Positions 50,730 through 62,329 of a stretch of DNA of 64,000 bases are shown one piece after another (the stretch's first letter is position 1; each line of letters starts with the position of its first letter). The DNA is taken from the NCBI RefSeq assembly GCF_947623445.1, contig NC_135243.1, positions 4,032,501-4,096,500 of the forward strand, given 5' to 3'. This stretch comes from Clavelina lepadiformis (Eukaryota > Chordata > Ascidiacea > Aplousobranchia > Clavelinidae). Position numbers and translations under genes: made by a program. The notes under the pieces were generated by a model. The model was not told where the DNA came from. It saw only the letters and a list, made by a program, of their open reading frames with translations, and ran no database searches.

Positions 50730-51890
50730 GTGAACCGGTGGAAGTAAAGCTTACTTGGTTTCAAGAAATTATAAAGGCCTATTGTATTGTATTGTATTCT
50801 GTATTCTGTATTTTGAGTAAACATATATTATATTAGGCAAATTTGTGTGATGCATTTTGCAACTTCTGTTTCAGAAGTATATTTATTATTGTTTGGCCAA
50901 AAATGAAAAATAAACAAAGTAATCTTGCAGAAACAATACTTGTAAAATTTGATCAATACTTGTAAAATTACTATTAAAATTACAAATTACGGAAAATGTT
51001 GGATTCAACTCGTGTAGATAAATAGGTTAAGTCTCCAAAAAAATCAATACAAGATTGATCGATTCAAGATGCGTTTAAATAAACCTTCACAAACCTATGT
51101 TCATAACAACATAGGCCTTTACCAAGAATATAATAGTCGTGTAGAACTGACTGAAGTAGTTGCGGTTAATTAATGTCACGCTGTTATCCCGGTGTTTATT
51201 ACGTCACGTCAAAATCTAGCTACTGTATGTGCTAAAACTTAAGAATTCACCCTAAATCGAATTTCATTTTTCATATATTTAAATAATTTCACGTGAAAGT
51301 TGTTTATCAGTTCCAATAACGTTTAAAGTTTTATTAATAAAAAAATACAAATCAAAAAAAAATCCAAACCTTCATAAATATTTCCATTTGATCTGGAATA
51401 AGTGCAATGAGCAGTTTCTTTCAAACGTGCTTTGTTCTATCATAAACATTTTAAAGTTAATGACATTGTTTCAATTATAATCAATCTGACGACAAACAAT
51501 TTCAGGTCTATGTTCACTAAAGTGCAACTTTTACATGATAGCATTCCATCAACAGAGTCAATTTCATGATTTTGACAACATTTTGGAAGTCTTTCATCTA
51601 AATGACGCTGTGCGTTATATTCATAACCATATAATCGTATCCACAACTAATTGTTTTTATTTAATAAAACATTTATTTTTCACTTTTCAGAGTATTTACA
51701 TAGTTTTGATGTTTAATATTTTTGTTGCTTAATATTTTCTGTTGTCGTTGCTGTTATTGTTGCTGCTGTTGTTGCTGCTGTTGTTGCTTTGTTACTTTGT
51801 TGTTTAATACTTTTTACATCTTATCTTTTGCTTCTTGCTTCTTTCTTCATTATTTGATAAATACCTATACATTTTTGACGAATTCTACAA
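50730..51890. other. Intergenic region with microsatellites
   Basis: TATTGTATTC-type repeats lie at 50,783-50,815, and a TTG/CTG trinucleotide repeat at about 51,739-51,797 accounts for the cysteine-run frame there. No gene is seen. Confidence 0.6.
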
Positions 51891-52320
51891 TAGGAATACC
51901 ACCAATTTCATTTTTCATTTTAGCAATTACTTTTCTTGTTTTTTGAATCATAAAAATCTAATTTAAAAGTATAATTTCTAAAATCAGGCTTTTCTTTGTC
52001 CACCCCGAAATATTTGAATACTACTTCTGTTTCGATATTGTATTGTAATGAATCTGCGTCTATGTATAAGAGTTTTGCTTTGTAACCATATTTCTCTTTG
52101 ATTTTGTTATAATACAAATCCTACGTCAATGTTTTCGAAAGTTCTAGGATACTCATGCCTACATAAGCTGGTCGTGCGATTGATGCGATGCGATTGAAAT
52201 TCCATATCTTGATACTCCAATTCACGATGAGGCAAGAGAATTTAATAAAATCATTCTTATTCAACAAGACTATAATGATTCTGGATATGAAAGTTTAGAA
52301 AAATATCTGTAATTTTTCAT
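51890..52320 (-). mobile_element. Polinton/Maverick-type fossil fragment (family B DNA polymerase piece)
   Basis: A short minus-strand stretch matches the palm region of protein-primed family B DNA polymerases as carried by Polintons and their relatives. It includes the segment just before and around the catalytic aspartate motif and the downstream conserved part. Only a few hundred bases remain. No terminal repeats, integrase or capsid pieces are visible nearby. It is a broken, old fragment in the gap between the plus-strand and minus-strand ZU5 genes. Confidence 0.65.
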
Positions 52321-52324
52321 GTTA

Positions 52325-53405
52325 AACTTTTTTAAAGATTATTATTTTCAAATTTTCATACTCATTTTAACCCTTAAACGTAACGTGACCACATGACCCC
52401 GTGACCACACTCAAAGTCATAAGACCTAATTTAAAGTCATTTAACCTTAAAGACATGTAACCCCAAATTCTATTGTGTAATTGTCCTGATCCCACACTTT
52501 GAAAATTCTACTTTTTGCTGGTTCCAACATAAATCATAATACTCTACTCATTTGAAGCCAAAACCTTTTTATATGCAACACACCAACAGGTAGAATCCAA
52601 AAAAAAACTCACAAAACACACAATTTCTTGATTGAAATGAATAAACTTACAAGCAAAATCACTCAGAAATGCAAATTCGTAAAATCAAATTCTATTCAGT
52701 AGACTACACCGGTACCGATTTCTTTGCGAGTCTTTCAGTGAAAATGGTTTAGCCATTCCCAAGCTTAATTGTGGTAATTTATAATACCCTTCCGTTGAGT
52801 ACATATAAATATTATTTATTGAAATTGTAGCATATTGTGTACAAATTAAAATATTTCGAGCTTTAAACATACGTACTCTTACTAAAACAGCGCATTAACA
52901 GCAATTGGTAGGATGCCAATACCTTAAATGTAACACAGATAAAAGTATATAATTGAACAACCAAATAAAAACTTGTGGATGCATCACGCTCAAAAAAACT
53001 TTTCCAATAAATCTTGATAAATAAATAATTAAATTAATTTACCAGGATTTAAATTCATGCTTTACAAGAGATACTTTATATGAAATACACCAATTATCCA
53101 GGAGCTAATTTCTGAACGAAAGTGAAAACGCTGTTTGGTCATCAGAGTAGTTGTATTTGGTGATGTGACAATGGATCGTTTATTTATAACATTGTTTTGT
53201 ATTCAGTACAGTTTGATGGTGGACCAATATTACAAAAACCTGTAAAGGCGAATCATGCATAAATAATAAATTACCGTTGGTTTGATTACAGTTAACAGTT
53301 TAACATAGAAAAGGTTTAAAACACATAAATTTTTTGAAGAGACTTTTAAATCAATCCAGCAGCTTACTTTTGCAAGTAATGGTTTGGTTTGATACATATT
53401 GGAAT
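52325..53405. other. Intergenic region
   Basis: No gene is recognised. A minus-strand AATAAA at about 53,172 could serve the gene ending at 53,413. Confidence 0.4.
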
Positions 53406-53412
53406 TTTTTGT

Positions 53413-55974
53413 TTACCGGTAAAATGGAAGCCAGCTTCGTACGATGCCCCATAAAGATTTTTCATCCATTTTTTCCTTTTTCTCAAACGTTGGAGCAGTA
53501 TCTGAAGTATGCCAGTTGACTAAACATAGCGAACTAATAGAATATATGCAACTCACTCTATTTTGTCGTGAAAGCAAGTGTACTATAGTGTTTTATGAAA
53601 TGTTATGATAAATATTATGCATAAAATAGCTTCGAAAGATAACCACGTAGTACTATTAACCACAACCAATCAAAAAATCAATAGTTGTTCGCAAAATTTA
53701 ACAAAAACTCACCTGGGATGATGTTCTCGATATAAGTGCAAGTTGGCGCAATAATGCTTTTTGTCGGCACATATTTTATCATGCATGTGCACATGTCAGG
53801 GTCGAGTAGGTTTTTCTCAATTTGGAAATTTTGCCGCAAAAAAAATCCTTGCTTAAAAACATCCTCACTTTCAATGTTTATCTTATCAGGTTTTATTTTT
53901 GCTTTGTAATGCGTAAAGGTTACCTCCAAATCTTTTCCTGACCTTAAAAACATTTTGTTTTATTCTACCTTTTTACACAAATAACTGTAAACTGCTAGTC
54001 TCTTTTAATCAACTGGTTTGCCAACGTCTTAAGCCAAGTGGTAAAATTATTGGTTACTCCTCTGTAGTTTCGAAACCTTATGGTTAGATTTTCTCTGAAA
54101 CATTTTTCGTTGTTCACTAAATCATTAGAATCCATGACTTCATCACGAAGTTCCCAAGTATATTCTGGAAGGTCGGATGGGGAAGTCGAGGCGCACCGAT
54201 GACGGTAACAAATTAAGAGCATGTGTTTCACCAGCAAATTGAATTGCCCTGGAACAAAGCAATCAACTCGAAGCCTGCAAAATTTAATATTTCTAGATTT
54301 GTTTACTTACTCAACCATGCTCATAAAACATTATTTATATAACAAGTCACTTAACCAAGATAAAGAATTCACGAGAAAATTCATAGGTCTAGGGCCTTCA
54401 TCACCATGTCTATAAGCGTTATCTGGTATTCCCGAAACATTCCTTTGGGAACTATACCATAACCTACGTCCCTGCAATATCAAAAGATATTGGATATGCA
54501 CTGGTGAAAAATGGAAAAAATAAGTTTTTATTTTCTTCCACACTGAAACCTGGTGTGAAGATGCGCCATCTACTGGAGACACTGGTTTTCCTGAAGATGC
54601 CGGCGCGGCTTGCCATGTTTTTCCATTCTGACTTACATGTGGCTGAAACACACCATTCTGGTTTATACACATTGCTAAAATTAAAACAATAAATTCGTCA
54701 TTTTTAAAACTCACTTTAACTGAAGTTTCCTTTTCGGGAACATAACATGTTGGAAACTGCACAACTAATGGCTTTCGAAATTCGCTTGCTGGAACACAAT
54801 GCAATGCTGGCGTAAGGACCAGCTCATCAGGGCTCTATTTGCAAAGAATCGACCAAATTTTAAAACCACGTACTATTGTATTCAAAATGTTAAAAACTAG
54901 TTGGCGTAAGTATACAATATAATGCAGTAAATCTGTAAGATTGAGCATCTCCCTACAATATAATTGGTAATTAGTACAATACAAAAGCACACAGTAAGTA
55001 TAAGTGGTAATTACAAACCTTTCCATAAAACAACGTGAACTTAAACTCGTAGGTGCTTTCCAAAGCATTTTTTGGAAAGCTGACCTTGCATCCACCAAAG
55101 CTGACACAACCTCCATTTATACCAATGATCTGTAACAACAATAAATATAAGAAATACCTTAAGATCTTTTATGGTATAATGGATTTATCATACACATACC
55201 GCGCATTTTTCGTAAGCGAATTGTATTTTTATGGAGGTTGACCAGCATCTTTCGATCGACGATGATTCGACATGTTTCTTGTCTGCACAAAATACAATTA
55301 GTTTTAAAAAGCTGTAATAGGCGACGCCAGAGATTGAATTTTATGACAAATCACTCACAAGATCAAGAGAACAATCATTTGTAGAAATAGAAACTGCAAT
55401 ACCGAGAACTAAACTGAGATATATCTTATTAATTTCTGTAAAGCTATCACACTTTTGTAACTGTACTACTAAATATATTTCTAAAAATACATTTCTAAGA
55501 AATACTAACTAGAAGGCAGAGAAGCAAATTACAAGACAGATTAAGAGTAGACGAAAATTGCAACCAGCTTAAGTTTCACCTTTTTCGTGTGGAAATATTC
55601 CTCCCAATGATTCAAAAGATTCTTGTTCGTTTTTTTCTGGCTCTAGTGTACAAATACTGAACTTCAGTTTAATTCAATTACTTGAAAAATAGGAACCGCT
55701 TTAGTTGCTACTCGGCATTTTCGACCTATGCAAAATTGTTTATAAATAAATTTTATAAAAACAAACTAAGACTATACAGGTTTGTGTTTAGCAATGTTAA
55801 AAAAATTGACAAGAACGAATGTAAGTGAACTTTTTCTTTTGGCTTTACAATAATAATACCCGACACGTTGTAGAAATCTGCCGGAAGAAGTTTGGGAAAA
55901 TTCCACAAATCATTCTTGGCTCTATCATTGAAAATACTGTAAACATTCGTGCTGAGCAGTTTGCCTGTCGACAT
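53413..55974 (-). CDS. ZU5 plus UPA-like domain protein, minus-strand gene A
   Basis: Ten exons in order: 55,974-55,860, 55,642-55,580, 55,282-55,200, 55,129-55,019, 54,834-54,715, 54,642-54,550, 54,471-54,356, 54,274-54,077, 53,942-53,713 and 53,501-53,413. All are GT-AG and in phase, giving 405 residues. A FESLGGIFP motif lies at about 50-57. The ZU5 core (about 87-164) has NGGCVSFGGCKVSFPKNAL, YEFKFTLFYGK and TPALHCVPASEFRKPLVV. The UPA-like region (about 234-376) has LICYRH, YTWELRDEVMDSNDL and DVFKQGFFLRQNF. The C-terminus is VRSWLPFYR. There is no signal peptide, membrane segment or death domain, so the protein is probably intracellular. ZU5-UPA pairs elsewhere act as a signalling supermodule; its job here is unknown. 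The start is uncertain, because the base aligned with gene B's ATG reads ACG here and I used the next in-frame ATG. A head element lies about 640 bp upstream. Confidence 0.8.
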
Positions 55975-56611
55975 CGTTTAATCAAATTAGTAATTTACGA
56001 AACATTTATCAAGGTTGTCCTTTAAAATGAAAAAAGAAAATCTTAACAAATATTTTCTGAATGTTCTTCGCGTTGTACTAACTTGTAAAATAGTGCATAA
56101 GCTTAAAAAGAAATCAGTGTGTTTACCGTATTGATTCTCAGTTTAAATTGATTCAAAAAAACCTTTGGTTAAATCTATTACACACTTGGCATTTATCAGA
56201 ATACTAGTAATAACAAATGTCAAAAGAATTCAAAACACAGATTGAAAGATTTACTTTTGCCTAATAACATACAACTATAAAAAAGACCATTACCCTACAG
56301 TACAGGCCTACTTGCACATCATGAAAGATTAGAAGCTTACTACAGCTGTAAAAGAACATGTGCTACTACCGAGTACAAACGCAAACATTTAACTACACCG
56401 AATTAATCTCATTAAATAAGATTATACGAAGTTTCAATACTTCGAAGATTATGTGCATTACTATTGTAAATATAAGGATCGAAAAATTACAAAAAACAAC
56501 TTTATTGCTATGTAAGTGTTACACAACCTAGGTCTTTGTATCTATACTGAAACACGCGAAAGACAAACTTGCAACCTACTGCGAATGAAATTCAAAGAAT
56601 GTAAGAAAAAC

Positions 56612-56674
56612 GTAATTAACGTGGCCCGTCAGCAGAGTGCAGAATCACACAGAAGCGTGTAGCGCTAGAATCAA
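56612..56674 (-). promoter_or_regulatory. Head element 16, upstream of ZU5 gene A
   Basis: On the minus strand: GATTCTAGCGCTACACGCTT, then CTGTGTGATTCTGC, then CGGGCCACGTTAATTACG. CACGC, TGTGAT, CGGGC and CACGTTAATT fall in the same order and spacing as in the module heads. Confidence 0.6.
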
Positions 56675-56699
56675 ACAAAAAGATTATCAATTCTAATGA

Positions 56700-58240
56700 T
56701 GATTAACTTCACTATTCTGAGTTATTTTTTTGCATTTAAGTAATCACGAGAAAAAAACTGTAATTAATACACATATACAAGGCTTACAATGAGTTGTTGT
56801 TGCAAAACAGTCTTCCGTAAACTTTAACTTCAAAGATCAAAGATAAAAATGTGTAACTTTTGCAGTTAAAAAGAAAAGTATTAAACGTTAAATTTTGCTG
56901 TAAAATGTTTAGTGAAAACAAAAGCGAAGAAAGCAAACCTCAAGCATAAGTCTACACCTGTTTACCATTTAATTTTCAACTTGAGAAGTAAAGATAGTGA
57001 GAAAAGCAAAGTGCTGCTTTACCGTACATATGAAACAAATATATGAAATTCTACATATTACTATTAACTCAAGTACCTACGTTGTAACGGTTGAAGTATT
57101 GCCTTCACAACGTTTAGATACCTTTTTTATGCTCAAGGAATTGTTTTAGACATTAAGATGCGATGTGCTTGTCATTGTTTTTTAAATTTATATTTTCATT
57201 TTCTGCAGGAATAATTATAAAATTTGTACTTAAACATAATGTTTAAACAATCGCGATCATGCCTAAACAAAGCTGATATTTTATGTTTACAAAAAAATGA
57301 CTGAACGAAAATAATCAAATTACTCTTTCACAACGATCAGTACTTGCAAAAATACGTGAAATACTACATTCAATGGTTGGATACATGGGAAGTCTGCAAC
57401 CAAACCAACATAAAAGGTTGATTGAGCTACGGTGCGTTTAGTGAACTTTCACAAACGTTGTCGTATACCTTGCGAGATAAACCGCCACAGACGATAGTGA
57501 CAGTACATAGATGCTTTCAAATACATTTTAGATAGATTTGTTATAACAACAAAGGATTTTTATGGAATATTTGGTGGCCAGATAAACCTATTACCAAAAT
57601 ATTGCATTCGGTGCAAGCAAACAAGGCCAATTAGATAAATGTCAATACAGTGAAAAACATTGCCTTAAATGTAACTCATATAATGGGAGTGACTTGTTAA
57701 GATTTTTCATTTGAAAAACCTGCCAGAAACCCCATTATCAAACGCCACTTTATTATAGAAAAACCATAAACAAACTGTTTAGATTTATTGAGAAACAGTT
57801 ATTCAAATTTTTTCGAAAAAATAATTCTGTACCCACATTTTATAGTGATGAAGATGACTTATCAATGTATACTAAAATGATTTAAATTCATTTATTGTGA
57901 GCAAAACTGCAAAAATTTTAAAAGCGATCTAGTTTTATCCAAGATGTATTTTTTAGAACAATTTAAGTGATGAGACAAACGCTGTTCTCTTGTTATAGTT
58001 ATGAAATAGATTGTTTATTTCTTTTTTTTAATGCACGTCTGACTTAGTAGATAATATTACCAAACATTAAAACTCAAATCCTGTATAGCTAATATTCAAC
58101 CGTTGCTTTGATTACAGTTAACAGGTTTATTTACACAAAAGTTGACAACACTCATTTCTCATAAACAGATTTTGCAATCTATCTGATTGCATAATTTTAC
58201 AGGTAATGGTTTGGGTCGGGAGGGCACACATTGAAATTTT
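56700..58240. other. Intergenic region between ZU5 genes A and B
   Basis: Bases 56,690-56,960 are a diverged copy of 61,935-62,300, the upstream flank of gene B (shared TCTAATGATGATTAACTTCA). The remainder shows no gene. A minus-strand AATAAA at about 58,013 may end gene B. Confidence 0.5.
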
Positions 58241-58244
58241 GCGT

Positions 58245-61200
58245 TCAAAATCCAAGCAGGTTTCGAACTAACTCCAATATTGTTCTTCTTCTTCTTCTTC
58301 TTCTTCTTTCCACTGTTTCAAAAACTCTCCCAATTCTGAAGACAGGCGGCTCGACTGAAAACATGAAACTTTCATTTAGTGAACTTTCATTTTGTGTCGT
58401 GAAAGAAGACGTACGGTAATGTTATAACATGAAATATATTTACAAATATTAATATATCTACGCATTAAGCTCAAACAAACAAAACTCACCTAGAAAGATA
58501 TCACATAAAAAATCAATATTCATTACACGAACATTGTTATTTCTAGACACGAATGTTATCGTGCATTTGCAGCCCGAAAGGTCAAGTGCGTCTTCTTTTA
58601 AAATTAGGAATTTTTCCCGCAAACAAAATCCTTGCGCAAAAACATCCTTGCTTTTAATGCTGGTTTTCAAAGGTTTCACTTTGGCATTAGGATGAGAAAA
58701 TACCACTTCCAAATCTTCTCCTGACCTTAAAAACATTTTGTTTTATTCCGCCTTTCTTCACAAATACAACCATTCTACACAATACAACCAGCAGAACTAC
58801 CAGTCTCTTGTAACCAAGTAGTTTGCCAACGTATTAAACCAAGTGGTAAAATTGTTGGTTACACCTCTATTACTTTCAAAACCTGATGGTTATGTGGTTT
58901 CTGACACATTCTCTTTCGTTCAATAAATCATTAGCATCAATGACGGCATCGCGAAGTTCCCAAGTGTATGTTGGAAAGGACATGACGTTTGGATGAATGT
59001 AAAATATTAAGACCATGCGCTTAAAAAGTGAATGGAATTGCTTTATATCAGCGCTATCAACTCGAAACCTGAAACATTCAAAATTTCTTGATATGTTTGC
59101 GTATTCCCAGGCTTGTCCATGGGACATTTTTTTCTGTCCCATCTCATCCTATCCCATAGCAATTCATGCCTGTCCCATCCCATCCCATCCCATCCCATCC
59201 CATGCCATCCCATCAAAATACAATTCCATAAATGTTATTAAATTTATGGAAATTTAAGTCTAATGTCTATTAGAATTGACTACATGTACAAAGAGAGATA
59301 CAAAACGACAAAATTTATTGACTTTGTTAACTTTAAAGTTCAGAAAAGTTGTCTATCTATGACAATTTATTATCATTGGTACTCATATTCCGAGTCACTG
59401 TGCTCATTTAGCAAATTTTCAATGCCATGGGAATTGCAATTCGTGCTGTTCCATCCCATCCCATCCCATGGGACATTTCCCATGGGATTCCCGTGGGAAT
59501 CCCATTCCCATGGACAAGCACGGTATTCCACAATGTGCTTGTAACATTTTTTATATAAAAAATGAACTAACCAAGATAAAGATTCCAAGGCAAAAGTTAT
59601 AGGTGGAGGACCTCCGTTATCAATATGACCATCATCGTTACCTGACGATCCTGTAGGCAGCTGTAATATAGAATGATGTTGGATATGCAGTGTTGCAAAA
59701 TTGAAACAATAAGTTTTTATTTTCTTCGACACTGAAACCTGATTTGTAATTGCACGATGTTGTCCAGATAATGGTTTTTCTAAAGACGTCGACCCGGCCT
59801 TCCATGTTTTTCCATTCTGACTGAATTGTGGCTAAAACACAGCTTTCTGGTTTATACGCATTTCGAAAATTAGAAACAAAAAGTTCTCTTTTTGTGAAAC
59901 TTACTCTAACTGAAATATCCTCTTTTAGAACATAACATGTTGGAAGCTGCACGATTATTGGCTTTCGAATTTTTATCGCTGGAACACAATGCAATGCTGG
60001 CGTAAGGACTAGCTCATCAGGGCTCTATTTGCAAAGAAACGACCAAATTTTAAAACCACGTACTATTGTATTCAAAATGTTGAAAATGAATGTTGAAGTA
60101 AGTGTGCAATATAGTGAATGCAGTATATGCAGTAAATCTGTAAGATTGAGCATCTCCCTACAATATAACTGGTAATAAGTACAATATAACAACAAACAAG
60201 TATAAGTGGTAATTCCGAACCTTTCCATGAAACAACGTGAACTTAAACTCGCAGGTGCTTTTCAAAGCATTTTTTAGAATGATGACCTTGCATCCACCAA
60301 AGCTGACACAACCTCCATTTATACCAATGATCTGTAATAAAGATAAATATAACTAATACGATAGAATCAATTATGGTATAATAGATCTTTGATACACATA
60401 CCGCACATTTTTCGTAAGCGAATTGTATATCAATGGAGGTTGACCAGCACCTCTCAATCGACGATGATTCGACATATTTGTTGTCTGCACAAAATACAAT
60501 TAGTTTAAAACAGCTGCAATAGGCGACGCCAAAGATTGAATTTCATGAACTAAAATGGTTGCAATAAATTCTCCTACTTCGGTATTTGAAATTGTTTGTA
60601 GTAACCCAAGCAAGTTCGTCAAAAAAGATATATATAAGTTGAAGCAAAAAGCTTTTATAAACATATCTACTGTTTAGTATAGAGTATATAGGTATAGTAC
60701 AACTTCAGAGTATTGATTTAAGCGATTTACATTCATACAACATATGTCGGTTGCAAGTTAAGAAATTAGTATAAAGCAGCTGTAGTATAGTACTACTATA
60801 TGTAGTAAGCGACTCCAAAATTTCACTTTGTTTTAACAATCTATCACAAGAGCAAACGAACAATCATTTCTAGAAGTATAAACTAGTATAACGAGATCAA
60901 AGCTAAGGTATATACCTGTATTATCAATTTCAATAAAACAATGACGCATTCATACGCATCCTACTAAACAAAACAATAAAAATACTTTGAAGAAATACAT
61001 TAATTTAGAACACAGAGATATAAACTACAAAAGTAGAGAAAATGCAACCGGCTTCACAAGGAAATAGTCCTCCCAATGCTTTAAGATAATTTTCTTCTTC
61101 GATTTTTGGTTTTTCTGTACCTATGGTAAACATTACTTTAATGCAATTATTTGAACAAAAAATAAAAATAAAACATTTTAGTTCCTGCTCTGCATTTATA

Positions 61201-61531
61201 TCCAATTCACAAATTTTTATAAAAAGAATTGAAATATTTTTAACTAAAAACATAGTAGCAATCACGACTACAGCTATTTGTTTAATAATGGTACAACCTG
61301 CTTTACAGAAGCGATAATAACAGAACATCAAATTTTGCCGAAATAAACAAAAATAAAAATGACACCTGAATCGTCGTCGAAGTCTTCCGGAAACGGAAAA
61401 CGATCGGGAAAACTCCATGGGTCTTCTTTGACTCTTCGCTTGGAACCGTCAGAAATACTCCGGTTGAATATTTTCCTGTAGCTAGTACTCGCTTCTTGGT
61501 AATGTGGTGGTAGTGGTATATGCACTGACAT
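58245..61531 (-). CDS. ZU5 plus UPA-like domain protein, minus-strand gene B
   Basis: Ten exons in order: 61,531-61,366, 61,114-61,049, 60,484-60,402, 60,331-60,221, 60,024-59,905, 59,831-59,739, 59,660-59,572, 59,068-58,883, 58,725-58,490 and 58,354-58,245. All are GT-AG and in phase, giving 419 residues. It is a tandem duplicate of gene A. Exon 1 is longer and acidic at its end (PFPEDFDDDSG). YLKALGGLFP follows. The ZU5 core has GGCVSFGGCKV and TPALHCVPAIKIRKPIIV; its IPKGAL-type turn is altered to IILKNAL. The UPA-like part has YTWELRDAVIDANDLL and DVFAQGFCLREKF. The last exon encodes eight arginines from an AGA microsatellite (58,283-58,309), then ELVRNLLGF. An element with CCCAT repeats sits in the seventh intron. 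A head element lies about 340 bp upstream. Confidence 0.82.
59108..59522. mobile_element. Small inverted-repeat element with CCCAT repeats
   Basis: This 415-bp insertion lies in an intron of gene B. Its ends are CAGGCTTGTCCATGGGA and the reverse of CGTGCTTGTCCATGGGA, and 7-bp GTATTCC duplications stand at 59,101-59,107 and 59,523-59,529. It is therefore probably a nonautonomous DNA transposon, hAT-like in size of duplication and CAG start. The interior carries tandem CCCAT runs at about 59,175-59,215 and 59,450-59,470. Gene A has no insertion at the equivalent place. Confidence 0.75.
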
Positions 61532-61871
61532 TGTGCTAACTTGTAAATTAGTGCATACGCTTAAAAAATTTCAACATCATATCATATCATATTTATCATG
61601 TTTTATCATGTCATAGTACTAATAGCAAATGTCCAACAGATCATATATTAGATTGAAAAAATCACTTTTTGCCTGATATAATATAAATCAAGTCAAAAAG
61701 GTACAGTACAGGCCTACTAACACACCGTAAAAGACAAGAAGCTTAATACTGAGTATCAGTTAAAAATAAGTTTTACATAACCTAGGTCTTAGTATCAACA
61801 CTGACACAGGCCCAAGATAAATTTGCAATCTACTGTGAAAGAAAATGCAACCAAAAGAATGTAAGACAAGG

Positions 61872-61930
61872 GTAATTAACGTTGCCCGCCCGCCCGCAGC
61901 ATCACGCAGAAGCGTGAAGCGCAAGAATCA
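61872..61930 (-). promoter_or_regulatory. Head element 17, upstream of ZU5 gene B
   Basis: On the minus strand: TTGCGCTTCACGCTTC, then TGCGTGATGCTGCGGGCG, then GCAACGTTAATTACC. It has a small GGGC expansion in the centre. It is closest to head element 16. Confidence 0.6.
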
Positions 61931-62329
61931 AGTAAAAATATTGTCAATTCTAATGATGATTAACTTCACCGTCCTATGTTAGTAAATCCATAAAAGCAAT
62001 CGCGAGAAAGCGACTATAACACACATATACAAAGCATATAAAACGATTTACAGTGAGTGTGATAAACATGTCAACAGAAATAATGAATAGTGACTAGGTC
62101 AATAAATAGCAGCCGCGGGTAACCAGGCTTTACTTATCGGAGTTTGTAGTTGTTGTTACAAAACAGTCTTCCTTCCACTTTTGCTTTAAAGATCAAACAT
62201 AAACATGCGTTAATTTTTTCAAAGAAAAAGAAAAGCATAAACGTTTCATTTTGCTTAAAAATGCTCAGTAAAAACAAAAGCGAAGAATTCAAGCCTCTTC
62301 ATAAATTCCAGGAGGATATACCCACGGGA

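Noticed and set aside
51722-51946. Cysteine-rich 74-codon frame
   Set aside because: The cysteine run is produced by a TTG/CTG microsatellite. There is no splice or conservation support.
59015-59544. Open frames across the CCCAT region
   Set aside because: They are produced by the simple repeat inside an inserted element in an intron.
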